Assembly: GCA_018242525.1 (NCBI GenBank) | Contig: JAFEBS010000055.1 | Span: forward strand, 161,556-225,555 | Reading direction: 5' to 3' | Length of the DNA stretch: 64,000 nucleotides | From: Planctomycetota bacterium | GTDB lineage: Bacteria > Planctomycetota > Planctomycetia > Planctomycetales > Planctomycetaceae | Part shown: positions 22,716-31,934 of the stretch, piece after piece | How positions within the stretch are numbered: the first letter of the stretch is position 1 | How the letters are laid out: each line of letters begins with the position of its first letter | Made by a program: the position numbers and the translations under genes | The notes under the pieces: model-generated | The model's input: only the letters and a program-made list of their open reading frames with translations | Told to the model about the DNA's origin: nothing | The model's database searches: none

Positions 22716-25664
22716 ATGGACATCCGGCAGACGAGACTCGTCGAAGACATGGCCGGTCTGTTCCGTGGTGAACTGGCCTGCGATCCGGTGTCGACATCGT
22801 TGTATGCGACCGATGGCAGCCTGCACCAGGTCACGCCACTGGCAGTGGCGTGTCCGCGCGATCGCGACGACCTGATCACCCTGGTCAATTATGCGGCCGA
22901 ACAGCATCTGCCGCTGATTGCGCGGGGGGCTGGAACCAGCGTCGGCGGCGAAGCCCTGGGGAACGGCATCATTGTCGATTTCGCGCGGCACATGCACGGC
23001 ATCGAGCAGATTGGAGACCAGACTGTCCAGGTTCAGCCGGGGGTTGTTCACAGCGTATTGAACCGAGTCCTGGCGCAAACGGGACGCTGTTTTGCTCCGG
23101 ATCCCTCCAACTCGTCCACGACCACAATCGGCAGCATGGCCGCGCTGGACGCCGCTGGATCCCATTCGTTACGGTCGGGGTCCACGCGTGATCACGTTGT
23201 GGGGCTGGAAGCTGTCCTGGCCAATGGAACCTGCTTCCACGCTGAGTTGGAACCTTTGGAGTTCGCCCCTGCCGCTGAGCTGACCGATCCGGGTCTGGTT
23301 ACCAAACGTGAGATCGTTCGGCAACTGGCCCGACTGCTGACGAAACATGCGACGTTGATCGGCGAGAAGCAGCCCGCAGATTTGCCCCGCAACCGGGCCG
23401 GTTACTTTCTGCGCGGGACCCTGTCGCCGACTCACCTGAATCTACCGCGGTTGCTGGTCGGATCCGAGGGAACCCTGGCGATCTTCTCATCCATCACACT
23501 GCGAACTGTTTCCTTACCCGCTCACCGGGGAGCGATGCTGATTTCGTTTGGATCATTGGAAGGGGCCGTGCGCGCGGTCGCCGATATTACCGACGACGAC
23601 CCCAGCGCATGCGACCTGTTGGATCGACGACTGCTGACACTGGCCCGAGAAACGGATACTCGATTTGAGCGACTGTTGCCAGCCGGTGCCGAGGCGGCAT
23701 TGCTGGTCGAGCATGTCGGTTTCAGCGAGAACGAAGTGGCAGGCAAACTGACGTCCCTGACAAAGCGCCTGGGCGAATTGACCGATTCCGGGGCCACCGC
23801 GTTTGTCGCACGGACGGCGGAAGAGTTGGAGTTTCTCTGGTCGCTTCCACTCCGCGTCGTGCCATTGCTGAATGGGGTCCGGGCTCCGACCAGTAGTCCG
23901 CTGCCATTTGTTGAGGACGTCGCGGTTCCGCCTGCAGCGCTTGAGGAGTTTGTTGTCCGCATGCGGAGGATCCTGCAGCGTCACGAAGTGACGGCGTCGC
24001 TCTATTCCCATGCTGGAGTCGGCCAGTTGCACATTCGTCCATTTCTGCCGCAACCGACGATGGCGAATGCGTCTCGAATGGAGGCCTTGGCGCGAGACCT
24101 GTACCACGCGGCCTTGTCACTGGGCGGATCCATCAGCGGTGAACACGGGCTGGGACTGTCACGAACCGCCTTCCTGCGATCTCAATACGGCGAACTGTAC
24201 CGGGTCTTCCAGGAGATCAAGCGACTGTTCGACCCGCATAACCAGTTGAATCCGGGCAAGGTGCTGACGGACGATCCCCATCTGACCGTCCATCATTTGC
24301 GGCCGGTCTCCGCGCCGGACGCTCAATTGTTTGATCTGCAGTTGCGGTGGTCGCCGCAACAGATGAACGAAACTGCCGTCGCGTGTCACGGTTGCGGTGC
24401 CTGCCGAACCCAGGAACCGGCCCAGCGGATGTGCCCGTTCTTCCATGCGATCCCGTCCGAGGATCGATCTCCCCGCGCCAAAGCCAATGCTGTGCGCGCG
24501 GTGTTTGATGGCCGCATTGCTGCCCATGAACTGGCATCGCCCGAAATGCGGCAACTGGCAGATCGCTGCTTCAACTGCAAGCAATGTGAGCGTGAATGTC
24601 CCAATCATGTGGATATTCCGCACTTGATGATTGAAGCCAAGGCTCAATACCTGGCGACCAACGGGCCCCGGACTTCAGAATGGTTTCTGTCCCGTGTTCA
24701 TTCGTGGGGCGATTTCTTGTGTCGGTTCTCCTGGCTGGTCAATCCCCTGCTGGGAAATTCCGCCGCTCGATGGGTCCTGGAACGGACTTTGGGTGTGGCG
24801 GCGGCACGTCGACTGCCGACATTTGCCCGGCGCCCGTTCCTGAAGTCTGCCCGGCGCGAGTGGACATCTCCGCCCGCCACAATTCGTGGTGGCCAGCCGG
24901 TGGTTTATTTTGTCGATCACTTCGCGAACTATCACGACCCGGAACTCGCCACCGCGTTTGCTCGCATCCTGGAATTCAACAGCCAGAAGGTCCATGTTCC
25001 ACCGCGTCAATTGCCGTCGGGCATGGCGCTGATCTCGATGGGAGACCTTGATACGGCACGTTCCATCGCCGAAAACAATGTTCGTATTCTTGCCGAATTT
25101 GCGCGTGAAGGGAGCCCCATTGTCTGCACCGAACCTGCAGCGGCGGTCTGCCTGAAATTCGAGTATCCCAAACTTGTCAGCCATCCGGACGCTCAGGTGG
25201 TGGCCGCTCAGGTGGTGGAAGCGGGTACGTTTTTGTCCGGACTGCGTCGACATGGTCAATTGCGCACCGAGTTCGCCGAGTTACCCTTGATCGCCACCTA
25301 TCACACGCCGTGCCACATGAAAATGCTGGGCCCGACGACCCCGCTGGCAGATCTCTGCAGTCTGATCCCGTTTTTCGCCGCCCGCAGATCCGAAAACGGC
25401 TGCTCGGGTCTGGCCGGAACCTTTGGACTGACGCGTGAACACTTCCAGGAATCGCTGGAGATCGGCCGCGACCTGATCGAGCGGATGCGCGCCGACGATC
25501 ATCATCTGGGCCTGACGGAATGCAGCAGTTGCCGCCTGCAGATGGAACAGCGTTCGCCCACCCCCACATTACACCCACTCAAGATCCTCGCCCTGGCCTA
25601 CGGCCTGATGCCGGAGATCCATCGCCGACTGAAGCCGAATACCCGGAAATGGCTGACATCGTAA
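22716..25664 (+). CDS. FAD-linked oxidase / Fe-S oxidoreductase fusion (GlcD-GlcF or D-lactate dehydrogenase type)
   Basis: 982-residue flavo-iron-sulfur enzyme, expected to oxidise a 2-hydroxy acid such as D-lactate or glycolate and pass electrons to the respiratory chain. A PCMH-type FAD domain comes first (LIARGAGTSVGGEALG; PDPSNSSTTTIGSMAALDAAG), then the FAD-oxidase C domain ending in GEHGLGLSR and NPGKVL. From about residue 550 there are two ferredoxin-type cysteine groups (CHGCGAC...CP and CFNCKQCERECP). The C-terminal cysteine-rich domain has TPCHMK, GCSGLAG and ECSSC. All three domains are intact. The gene is the last of a + strand run and converges on the protease-nuclease gene. Confidence 0.92.
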   Translation: MDIRQTRLVEDMAGLFRGELACDPVSTSLYATDGSLHQVTPLAVACPRDRDDLITLVNYAAEQHLPLIARGAGTSVGGEALGNGIIVDFARHMHGIEQIGDQTVQVQPGVVHSVLNRVLAQTGRCFAPDPSNSSTTTIGSMAALDAAGSHSLRSGSTRDHVVGLEAVLANGTCFHAELEPLEFAPAAELTDPGLVTKREIVRQLARLLTKHATLIGEKQPADLPRNRAGYFLRGTLSPTHLNLPRLLVGSEGTLAIFSSITLRTVSLPAHRGAMLISFGSLEGAVRAVADITDDDPSACDLLDRRLLTLARETDTRFERLLPAGAEAALLVEHVGFSENEVAGKLTSLTKRLGELTDSGATAFVARTAEELEFLWSLPLRVVPLLNGVRAPTSSPLPFVEDVAVPPAALEEFVVRMRRILQRHEVTASLYSHAGVGQLHIRPFLPQPTMANASRMEALARDLYHAALSLGGSISGEHGLGLSRTAFLRSQYGELYRVFQEIKRLFDPHNQLNPGKVLTDDPHLTVHHLRPVSAPDAQLFDLQLRWSPQQMNETAVACHGCGACRTQEPAQRMCPFFHAIPSEDRSPRAKANAVRAVFDGRIAAHELASPEMRQLADRCFNCKQCERECPNHVDIPHLMIEAKAQYLATNGPRTSEWFLSRVHSWGDFLCRFSWLVNPLLGNSAARWVLERTLGVAAARRLPTFARRPFLKSARREWTSPPATIRGGQPVVYFVDHFANYHDPELATAFARILEFNSQKVHVPPRQLPSGMALISMGDLDTARSIAENNVRILAEFAREGSPIVCTEPAAAVCLKFEYPKLVSHPDAQVVAAQVVEAGTFLSGLRRHGQLRTEFAELPLIATYHTPCHMKMLGPTTPLADLCSLIPFFAARRSENGCSGLAGTFGLTREHFQESLEIGRDLIERMRADDHHLGLTECSSCRLQMEQRSPTPTLHPLKILALAYGLMPEIHRRLKPNTRKWLTS

Positions 25665-25683
25665 CTGACGCTGCCAGCGTCGG
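25665..25683. repeat. Short palindrome CTGACGCTGCCAGCGTCGG
   Basis: Near-perfect palindrome between two convergent genes. A matching copy (CCGACGCTGCCAGCGTTGG) lies at 58581-58599 between divergent genes, so it is a dispersed repeat rather than simply a terminator, although it could act as one here. Confidence 0.5.
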
Positions 25684-25730
25684 CGTTCCGGCGGCGTAGC
25701 CACAGGATACCCCAACACGACGGTGGACAC

Positions 25731-27833
25731 TTACAGCCGGATCTGCTCATTCGCTGTCAGTGCCGCTGGCGGAGCCTCTTCACCGGCCACGGCTTCCAAC
25801 AGACCGTCTTTGTCGAGACTGTCGAATTTCCGCAGGGTGCCGAAGTCCAGTTGGGTCAGTTTTTCGATCTGGCTGACACGAACCTGGAACGTCTTTGCCG
25901 CATCTTCAGCGGTCGACTCAAGAGCGGCCAACAGGTCTTCCTGGCTTACCAGAAAACCTGCTGAGCCAAGCGACCCGTCGTCGCGGACAAATGCGACGAC
26001 TTTCCAGAACCGGGTCGGAACCTGGACGCCGCTGAAATCTGGATCGTCCTTTCCGAAGATGGGGCCAGTGAAAATCGTGATCCGGCGATCGTTCTTGTTC
26101 GCATTGTCGAGCAGGTAATTTTCCAGGCCCTGCCACAGGGCTTTCCCCTGATTGAAACGCGAATGTTGCGGGCTGCAGTTTGTGAAATGGAACGTGTCGT
26201 CATTGGCGGATTTGGCTATGGCAACGGATCGTCCCCAGGCGGGATCCAGCCGGCGCACCAGGTGCCCCCGATCAAACGGCTTTCCGTACCATTCGTTCCC
26301 GATCTGCAGGCTTTTGTCGACGCGGTGGTCGAAGATCCAGCGGTCTTGTTCCCGTTTGCCGAGGTTTTGTTCCTGTGTTCCATCGATGTTGACGGCGGTA
26401 AAGAACGCCAGCCGACGCTGCTTGTTCATGACCACGCTGTAGTGGTGGTACTGCAATTCATATGGGGCACCGGTTCCTGGTTCGTTGTTGATCGCGGCAG
26501 CCTTCACTTGCGTCGTCGTCAACACGGGCAATGGAACACTCAGCTTTCCACCCCCCAGGAAATTCGGGTTGTACCCTTCACGTTTACTGTAATCCGTGTC
26601 GATCTCGACCTTCTCCTGAGCCGCGGGTGCCACACTGCCCGTAGTTGTGGCCGCGGTTGTCGGAGTTCCCAGGCGGACGGTCACCTGCAATGGAATCGTC
26701 CAGGTGACGCTGCCAGAGTCCTCCGCCGGTTTGGAAAGAGTGACTGAATTCTGAACGGGTTGTGACATGGTTTCTCCTTCGGTACGAGCCCACGCAGCGG
26801 CCCACTCGGAAGTTCCGTCAACGGTGCCTTGAAAGTTCAGTGCGGCATCGACAACGCGCGAATCGCGCGCCAGCTCGAAGGTGGGGACGGCGTAGTTGGC
26901 TTCCAGGTAAACGCCAGCAAAATGCAAGCCGATGATCGTTCCCGTTTTGACGTCGATGACGGCCGACCCGGAGTTGCCCCCCAGGGTTGAACTGTCGTGG
27001 GTCATCGCCATCACTTCGCTTTCAAAACTGCGGACTTTCGCCCGCCCCCGGATCTTCCCGGGTTGCATTCGCTTGACGCCAAAGATCGTGCCGAAGACCC
27101 GCTTCTGGACGTCGGCATCATTGCGGAAGTCCTGGGCCGGGTATCCCACCACCACGACATCCTGATCGACCATGCCATTCGGATCGGTGACGGATAGCGG
27201 CAACGGCCTGGCAGTTGCAGGCAGACCTTCCATACGCAGCAGTGCCATGTCCCAGAACGGATGGACCATGACCACGTCAGTCACCCGGATCAGCGTCCCC
27301 GGGTCGGGTTCAGGCATCCCGTTTTCCCGACGAAAGTCGACCAGCGATCCCCCCGCGTGGAAACGCACATGTGTCCCCACGCCGTCGGAGAACAGCTTCG
27401 CCACATGACGATTGGTCATCATCAGGTTCGGACCCACAACAAACCCGGTTCCGCCATAGGGGATATTTGGGGTCAGCGGCAGTTCCAGGCGGCCGATTGA
27501 AGGGAAAAGAGGCTCCAACCGCTGGTGGATTTCCGGAGCGTTCAAATGTTTCCAATCGTCCATCGGTACGGTTTCGTAGGCGTTCGCCTTGATGAAAACG
27601 ACCGGTCGCTTGTCCGGGAGTACAATCGCTTCCAGGCCGAACAGTTCGTCCGATGTCAACGATTTGCCCAGCTTGAGCTTCTCGAGTGCAGACGCGGTCG
27701 GATCGATTTCCAGAGCCTCAAATCCGCCCTCCAATCCGACCTGCGATTGGGGCAGGGAGATCGATTCCAGTCCATCCTTGGCGACTTGAGTCAGCATGGC
27801 CTTGAGGCGTTTGGCGCGTTCGTCCAGATCCAT
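25731..27833 (-). CDS. Trypsin-like serine protease fused to DNA/RNA non-specific endonuclease
   Basis: 700-residue two-enzyme protein. Residues ~1-115 form a helical N-terminal domain (LEPLFPSIGRLELP) of the kind found before proteases in conflict-related proteins. Residues ~120-330 are a trypsin/V8-like protease with all triad residues: His143 in MTNRHVAK, Asp195 in PFWDMALLR and Ser288 in GGNSGSAV. A Thr/Ala/Pro linker follows. Residues ~455-660 are a non-specific nuclease domain with the DRGH motif (Asp521-His524), the metal-ligand Asn552 in FTNCSPQ and Glu571. No signal peptide is visible, so it probably acts in the cytoplasm. GAGGA lies 6 bases before the start. It has no obvious operon partner. 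The arrangement suggests proteolytic control of a toxic nuclease; this is inference. Confidence 0.9.
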   Translation of the reverse strand: MDLDERAKRLKAMLTQVAKDGLESISLPQSQVGLEGGFEALEIDPTASALEKLKLGKSLTSDELFGLEAIVLPDKRPVVFIKANAYETVPMDDWKHLNAPEIHQRLEPLFPSIGRLELPLTPNIPYGGTGFVVGPNLMMTNRHVAKLFSDGVGTHVRFHAGGSLVDFRRENGMPEPDPGTLIRVTDVVMVHPFWDMALLRMEGLPATARPLPLSVTDPNGMVDQDVVVVGYPAQDFRNDADVQKRVFGTIFGVKRMQPGKIRGRAKVRSFESEVMAMTHDSSTLGGNSGSAVIDVKTGTIIGLHFAGVYLEANYAVPTFELARDSRVVDAALNFQGTVDGTSEWAAAWARTEGETMSQPVQNSVTLSKPAEDSGSVTWTIPLQVTVRLGTPTTAATTTGSVAPAAQEKVEIDTDYSKREGYNPNFLGGGKLSVPLPVLTTTQVKAAAINNEPGTGAPYELQYHHYSVVMNKQRRLAFFTAVNIDGTQEQNLGKREQDRWIFDHRVDKSLQIGNEWYGKPFDRGHLVRRLDPAWGRSVAIAKSANDDTFHFTNCSPQHSRFNQGKALWQGLENYLLDNANKNDRRITIFTGPIFGKDDPDFSGVQVPTRFWKVVAFVRDDGSLGSAGFLVSQEDLLAALESTAEDAAKTFQVRVSQIEKLTQLDFGTLRKFDSLDKDGLLEAVAGEEAPPAALTANEQIRL

Positions 27834-28155
27834 GACATGTCCTCAGAATTCAGGTCAATGAAGTAACGAGATTGAAATGATTCGCAGCAATCTGCGGGCG
27901 GCTATTGCCGTGGTGCCTGTGGTATACCATCTCCGCCGGCTCACCCTGTGTCGCAACCCGACGCTTCAATAAAAGCATGCGTTGTAGTACGCCCGACGGT
28001 AGCACTGTCATGATTGGCCCTCAGCGTTTTCGCGACCCTGTTTCGGAAGGCCCCAAAGTATGGTGCTGCATTTTGGCGAATGCAATGCGACTCAAAGATA
28101 TCCACCGAAGCAGAGTTGCACCGAATGGGATCAGAGCGACGTAGGCTGGTGCAGT
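27834..28155. other. Intergenic region left of repeat R2
   Basis: 322 bases upstream of the - strand protease-nuclease gene. Short frames on both strands look non-coding. The promoter of the nuclease gene should lie here. Confidence 0.4.
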
Positions 28156-28260
28156 CTAGCAACCCGTGGCAAAAGGTCTGACCCTTTGGAGGGCACAGAA
28201 TCCACCTTGAAAATCGCGTGCCCGGAGAGGGTCAGACACCTTTTTGCCACAGGCTGCTAG
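28156..28260. repeat. CTAG-bounded palindromic repeat, copy R2
   Basis: 105-base imperfect palindrome beginning CTAGCAACCCGTGGCAAAAG and ending CCACAGGCTGCTAG. Inside each arm are GGTCTGACCCTTTGGAGGGC and GGAGAGGGTCAGACACC. Copy R3 (31829-31934) is the same element in the opposite orientation. It lies between the nuclease gene and the pirin gene. Confidence 0.85.
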
Positions 28261-28401
28261 CCGCTTTTCGGCATTCAGATCGCTGGAGCAGGCTTGATGC
28301 ATCGAATGTCCGTCGACGAACCCGATTCATGATTCTGTGTAAGGCAGGGAGCCGATGCCCTGTATTCACCGCTGAGTGATGACAGGACAAAGGAGAATTC
28401 A

Positions 28402-29100
28402 ATGATCCAGATTCGCAAAGCGTCAGAGCGTGGTCACGCTGATCACGGCTGGTTGAACACGTTCCACACGTTTTCATTCTCATCGTACCAGGATCCCAAC
28501 CACACCCGGTTTCGTTCTCTACGAGTCATGAACGAGGACTGGGTTGCCCCCGGGCAGGGGTTCGGAACGCATCCTCATCGTGACATGGAAATCGTGACCT
28601 ATGTCCTGGAGGGGGCGTTGGAACACCGCGATTCAATGGGAAATGGCGAGGTTTTGCGTCCCGGTGAATTCCAACGAATGTCCGCCGGAACCGGGATCAC
28701 GCACAGCGAATTCAATCCGTCCTCAACGGATCCGACGCACTTGTATCAGATCTGGCTGTATCCCGAGCAGAAGGGGATAGCGCCCAGTTACGAACAGAAG
28801 CAGTTTGCGGACTCCGGACGCCACAACCGGTTGCAACTGGTGGCCTCGCGGACCGCGGCGGAGGGTTCGCTGTTGATTCAACAAGATGCACGGATATACC
28901 TGTCGACGATTGACGCGGGTGTCTGCGTGGCGCACGAACTGCCGGCCGAACGATACGGGTGGGTGCAGGTGCTGCGCGGTTCAGTAGAACTCAATGGCCA
29001 CTCACTCCAAACCGGCGATGGTGCCGCAATCAGCGACGAAAGGCACTTGAGTTTTCACGGCACAACCAACGCAGAAGTTATGATATTCGATCTGGCATAG
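28402..29100 (+). CDS. Pirin family protein (YhhW-like)
   Basis: 232-residue bicupin. The N-terminal pirin domain shows HTFSFSSYQDP, the metal-binding HPHRDMEIVTYVLEG and GTGITHSEFNPS, supplying the His/His/Glu set of the first cupin. The second cupin (DQDARIYLSTIDAG ... GDGAAISDE) is weaker, as in E. coli YhhW, a quercetin dioxygenase in vitro. AAAGGAG sits 7 bases before the ATG. It is followed 57 bases later by an Old Yellow Enzyme on the same strand. The two probably form an electrophile or redox-stress operon. Confidence 0.93.
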   Translation: MIQIRKASERGHADHGWLNTFHTFSFSSYQDPNHTRFRSLRVMNEDWVAPGQGFGTHPHRDMEIVTYVLEGALEHRDSMGNGEVLRPGEFQRMSAGTGITHSEFNPSSTDPTHLYQIWLYPEQKGIAPSYEQKQFADSGRHNRLQLVASRTAAEGSLLIQQDARIYLSTIDAGVCVAHELPAERYGWVQVLRGSVELNGHSLQTGDGAAISDERHLSFHGTTNAEVMIFDLA

Positions 29101-29157
29101 GCGCGAACATGCCTGAGAATGGAACAAACCTCTTTTTAAAGTTCTGAAAGAAATGAG

Positions 29158-30252
29158 ATGTCCGAACAAGCCCTGTTCCAACCGTTTGCGCTGCGAGATT
29201 TGACGCTGCCGAACCGAATCGTGCTCGCTCCCATGACGCGTTCACGAGCGGGGGCTGAGCGAATTCCAAACAAACTGATGGCGGAATACTACGTCCAGCG
29301 CAGGTCGGCAGGACTGTTAATTACGGAAGCGACTACAGTTTCCGAGCAGGCCAATGGCTGGGTCGATTCGCCCGGAATCTACACCGACCCGATGACAGCC
29401 GGTTGGCGACTGGTGGTTGACTCGGTCCATCAGCGGGGAGGGAGAATATTTCTGCAACTGTGGCACATGGGGCGGGCTTCTCACAGCAGCTTTCATCGTG
29501 GACAACCAGCGGTGGCGCCGTCAGCCATCAAGATCAATGGCGATTACATCCATACTCCGATCGGCAAGCAGCCGTACGAGGTTCCTCGAGCCTTCGAAAC
29601 CGATGAAATCCCCCTGGTCGTGGAACAGTACCGTGCTGCCGCGCGGCGGGCTCGCGACGCCGGCTTTGACGGGGTCGAAATCCACGGAGCCAACGGCTAC
29701 CTGATCGACCAGTTCCTGCAGTCGAAAACGAATCAACGGACCGACCGCTACGGTGGAAGTGAGACGAATCGCCTGCGGTTTCTCGTGGAAGTCACCGAGG
29801 CGGTGGGCACGGTATTCCCGTTCAATCGTATTGGCGTTCGGCTGTCGCCAAACGGTGTGTTCAACGACATGGGTTCGCCGGACTTTCGAGAACAGTTCTC
29901 GCTGGTGGCGAGTACGTTGGATGCGTATGGATTATCCTACCTGCACATTATGGACGGACTTGGCTTCGGCTTTCATAATCTGGGTGAGCCAATGTCGCTG
30001 GCCGAATTCCGCCCGTTGTTTCATGGTCCGTTGATGGGGAATGTCGGCTATACCCAGGCGACGGCCGAGGCGGCAATCAGTGCCGGTCACGCCGATCTGA
30101 TAGCATTCGGGCGACCCTTTATCAGTAACCCGGATCTTGTCGACCGATTCCAGCATGGCTGGCCATTGGCACCAGCCGCAGAGGTTTCTGACTGGTACTC
30201 CCCGATCGGAGCTCGGGGGTATACCGATTTTCCGGCTCATTCACCGGTGTAG
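29158..30252 (+). CDS. nemA: Alkene reductase, Old Yellow Enzyme family (NemA-like)
   Basis: 364-residue FMN TIM-barrel ene-reductase, expected to reduce activated C=C bonds and possibly nitro compounds with NAD(P)H. Family signatures are LPNRIVLAPMTRSRA at the FMN site, LQLWHMGRASH, the substrate-binding HGANGYLIDQFLQ with its His-x2-Asn pair, TDRYGGS, and the C-terminal ADLIAFGRPFISNPDLV. The length equals the family norm. Co-directional with the pirin gene. The physiological substrate is not deducible. Confidence 0.94.
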   Translation: MSEQALFQPFALRDLTLPNRIVLAPMTRSRAGAERIPNKLMAEYYVQRRSAGLLITEATTVSEQANGWVDSPGIYTDPMTAGWRLVVDSVHQRGGRIFLQLWHMGRASHSSFHRGQPAVAPSAIKINGDYIHTPIGKQPYEVPRAFETDEIPLVVEQYRAAARRARDAGFDGVEIHGANGYLIDQFLQSKTNQRTDRYGGSETNRLRFLVEVTEAVGTVFPFNRIGVRLSPNGVFNDMGSPDFREQFSLVASTLDAYGLSYLHIMDGLGFGFHNLGEPMSLAEFRPLFHGPLMGNVGYTQATAEAAISAGHADLIAFGRPFISNPDLVDRFQHGWPLAPAAEVSDWYSPIGARGYTDFPAHSPV

Positions 30253-30318
30253 AGGGAAAACCGTGGCACGAGGGCCGGATGCGGTTCGCGGTCAGCCCAG
30301 GAACTGACCGCGGATTCA

Positions 30319-31758
30319 TCAGGCCAGCAACTCCTTGATGACATGCGCCTTGTAGACGTCCGTCAGGCGTTCGTCGCGACCGTTGTGGGAGAAGGTCAGT
30401 TTTTCGTGATCCAGTCCCAGCAGGTGCAGCATCGTGGCGTGCAGGTCCGAAGTCTGTGTGCGGCTGACGATCGATCGATATCCGAAATCATCAGTCGCTC
30501 CGTAGGCCTGGCCGCCGCGAATCCCGCCGCCAGCCAGCCAGACGCTGAAGCCGTACGGATGGTGATCACGCCCTTCGTTTCCGCGTGTTTTGTTGTCGGT
30601 GCGCTGTTCCGCCCCAGGAGTGCGACCGAACTCGCCGCCCCACAGGATCAAGGTGGAATCGAGCAAGCCACGCTGTTTCAGGTCTGTGAGCAGGCCGGCT
30701 ACAGGAAGGTCGGTTTGTTCGCAACAACTGCGAGTCCCTGCCGTGTTGTTGGTGTGAGTGTCCCAGGGCTGGCCCGCCATGAACAACTGAATGAACCGTA
30801 CACCGCGTTCAACCAGCCTGCGCGCCATCAGGCAGCGTTTGCCATAGGAGCGCGTTTTCGGCTGGTCCAGTCCGTACAACTTCTGTGTGTCGGCCGTTTC
30901 CTGATTCAGATCGAGTGCGTCGGAGGCCGTCAGTTGCATGCGAGAGGCCAGTTCAAAACTGGCAATCCGGGCATCGAGTTCCAACTCGCCCGGACGGGCC
31001 TGACGATGCCGTTGGTTCAGTTGTCGCAGCAGGTCCATGCGCCCCTGGTCGATTTCGGTGGCGCGCGCGGTTTTGGGTTGCAGATGGAGGACCGGCATTC
31101 CTTCGGAGCGGATGACAGTTCCCTGATACTGCGGCGGCAGCCAGCCACTGGACCAGTTGCGGGCTCCGTCGACCGGCATTCCTCCCGGGTCGGGCAGAGC
31201 GACGTACGCGGGCAGATTCTGGTTTTCGGCTCCCAGGCCGTAGGCCACCCAGGATCCGATGTTGGGGCGGCCGGACACGATCAACCCGGTGTTGGCCATC
31301 CAGATCGCCTGCTCATGATTACGATGTTCAGTGAACATGGAGCGGATTACGGCGATGTCGTCGGCGTGACTGGCAATGCCGGGCAGGACTTCGGAGAACT
31401 CCAGGCCGCTCTGACCATGTTTGGAAAACTTGAACGGACTGCCCATCAGGTAGGTCGTCCGGTTCTCATCATCAGCGACTTCGGCGGGCGGCGACTTGCC
31501 GTCCAGCCGGCTCAGTTCCGGCTTGGGATCGAGCAAATCCACCTGGCTGGGGCCGCCATGCATGAACAACTGAATCACGGCCTTGGCGCGGGGGGCGTAG
31601 TGCGGCGTCCGCGAGCCCTGACCGAGCTGAGATTCGGTGGCATGCGCGAGGGGGGGGAAGTCGCCGCACAAAGCGGCCAGAGCCAGCCCGCCGAATCCAC
31701 TGCCGAGTTGCATCAGGGTGTCGCGGCGCGAGCGGAGTGGAACATGGAATTCAGGCAT
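30319..31758 (-). CDS. DUF1501 domain-containing secreted protein
   Basis: 479-residue member of the DUF1501 family, which has the alkaline-phosphatase/sulfatase fold and is greatly expanded in planctomycetes. A twin-arginine-type start (RSRRDTLMQLGSGFGGLALAAL) indicates Tat export. Family phrases include AKAVIQLFMHGGPSQVDLLDPKP, WMANTGLIVSGRPNIGSWVAYGLG and LILWGGEFGRTPGAE. Start 31758 was chosen for the signal; the open frame extends to 31902 through repeat R3. It follows the PSD1 cytochrome gene on the same strand, a pairing found throughout the phylum. The function is unknown, perhaps polysaccharide or sulfate-ester processing. Confidence 0.93.
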   Translation of the reverse strand: MPEFHVPLRSRRDTLMQLGSGFGGLALAALCGDFPPLAHATESQLGQGSRTPHYAPRAKAVIQLFMHGGPSQVDLLDPKPELSRLDGKSPPAEVADDENRTTYLMGSPFKFSKHGQSGLEFSEVLPGIASHADDIAVIRSMFTEHRNHEQAIWMANTGLIVSGRPNIGSWVAYGLGAENQNLPAYVALPDPGGMPVDGARNWSSGWLPPQYQGTVIRSEGMPVLHLQPKTARATEIDQGRMDLLRQLNQRHRQARPGELELDARIASFELASRMQLTASDALDLNQETADTQKLYGLDQPKTRSYGKRCLMARRLVERGVRFIQLFMAGQPWDTHTNNTAGTRSCCEQTDLPVAGLLTDLKQRGLLDSTLILWGGEFGRTPGAEQRTDNKTRGNEGRDHHPYGFSVWLAGGGIRGGQAYGATDDFGYRSIVSRTQTSDLHATMLHLLGLDHEKLTFSHNGRDERLTDVYKAHVIKELLA

Positions 31759-31828
31759 GACAGTCTTCCCAATCGGTCGGTTGTGTCTCACGGATTCTTC
31801 TGCGATATCAATTTGGATCGACACCGGT

Positions 31829-31934
31829 CTAGCAGCCCGTGGTAAACGGGGGCTGACCCTCTCCGGGCATTCGATTTTCAAGCTGAATCGATTGCCCTCC
31901 AAAGGGTCAGAGCCCTTTTACCACGGGCAGCTAG
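31829..31934. repeat. CTAG-bounded palindromic repeat, copy R3
   Basis: 106-base palindrome from CTAGCAGCCCGTGGTAAACG to CCACGGGCAGCTAG, inverted relative to R2. Its right CTAG provides the TAG stop codon (31933-31931) of the PSD1 gene. It lies in the gap between the PSD1 and DUF1501 genes and so in their likely common transcript. Confidence 0.88.

Noticed and set aside
27941-28162. 73-codon frame on the - strand upstream of the nuclease gene
   Set aside because: Overlaps repeat R2, has no ribosome-binding site and no recognised similarity.
30343-31845. Open frame of 500 codons opposite the DUF1501 gene
   Set aside because: Shadow of a well-supported gene; no start context or family similarity.
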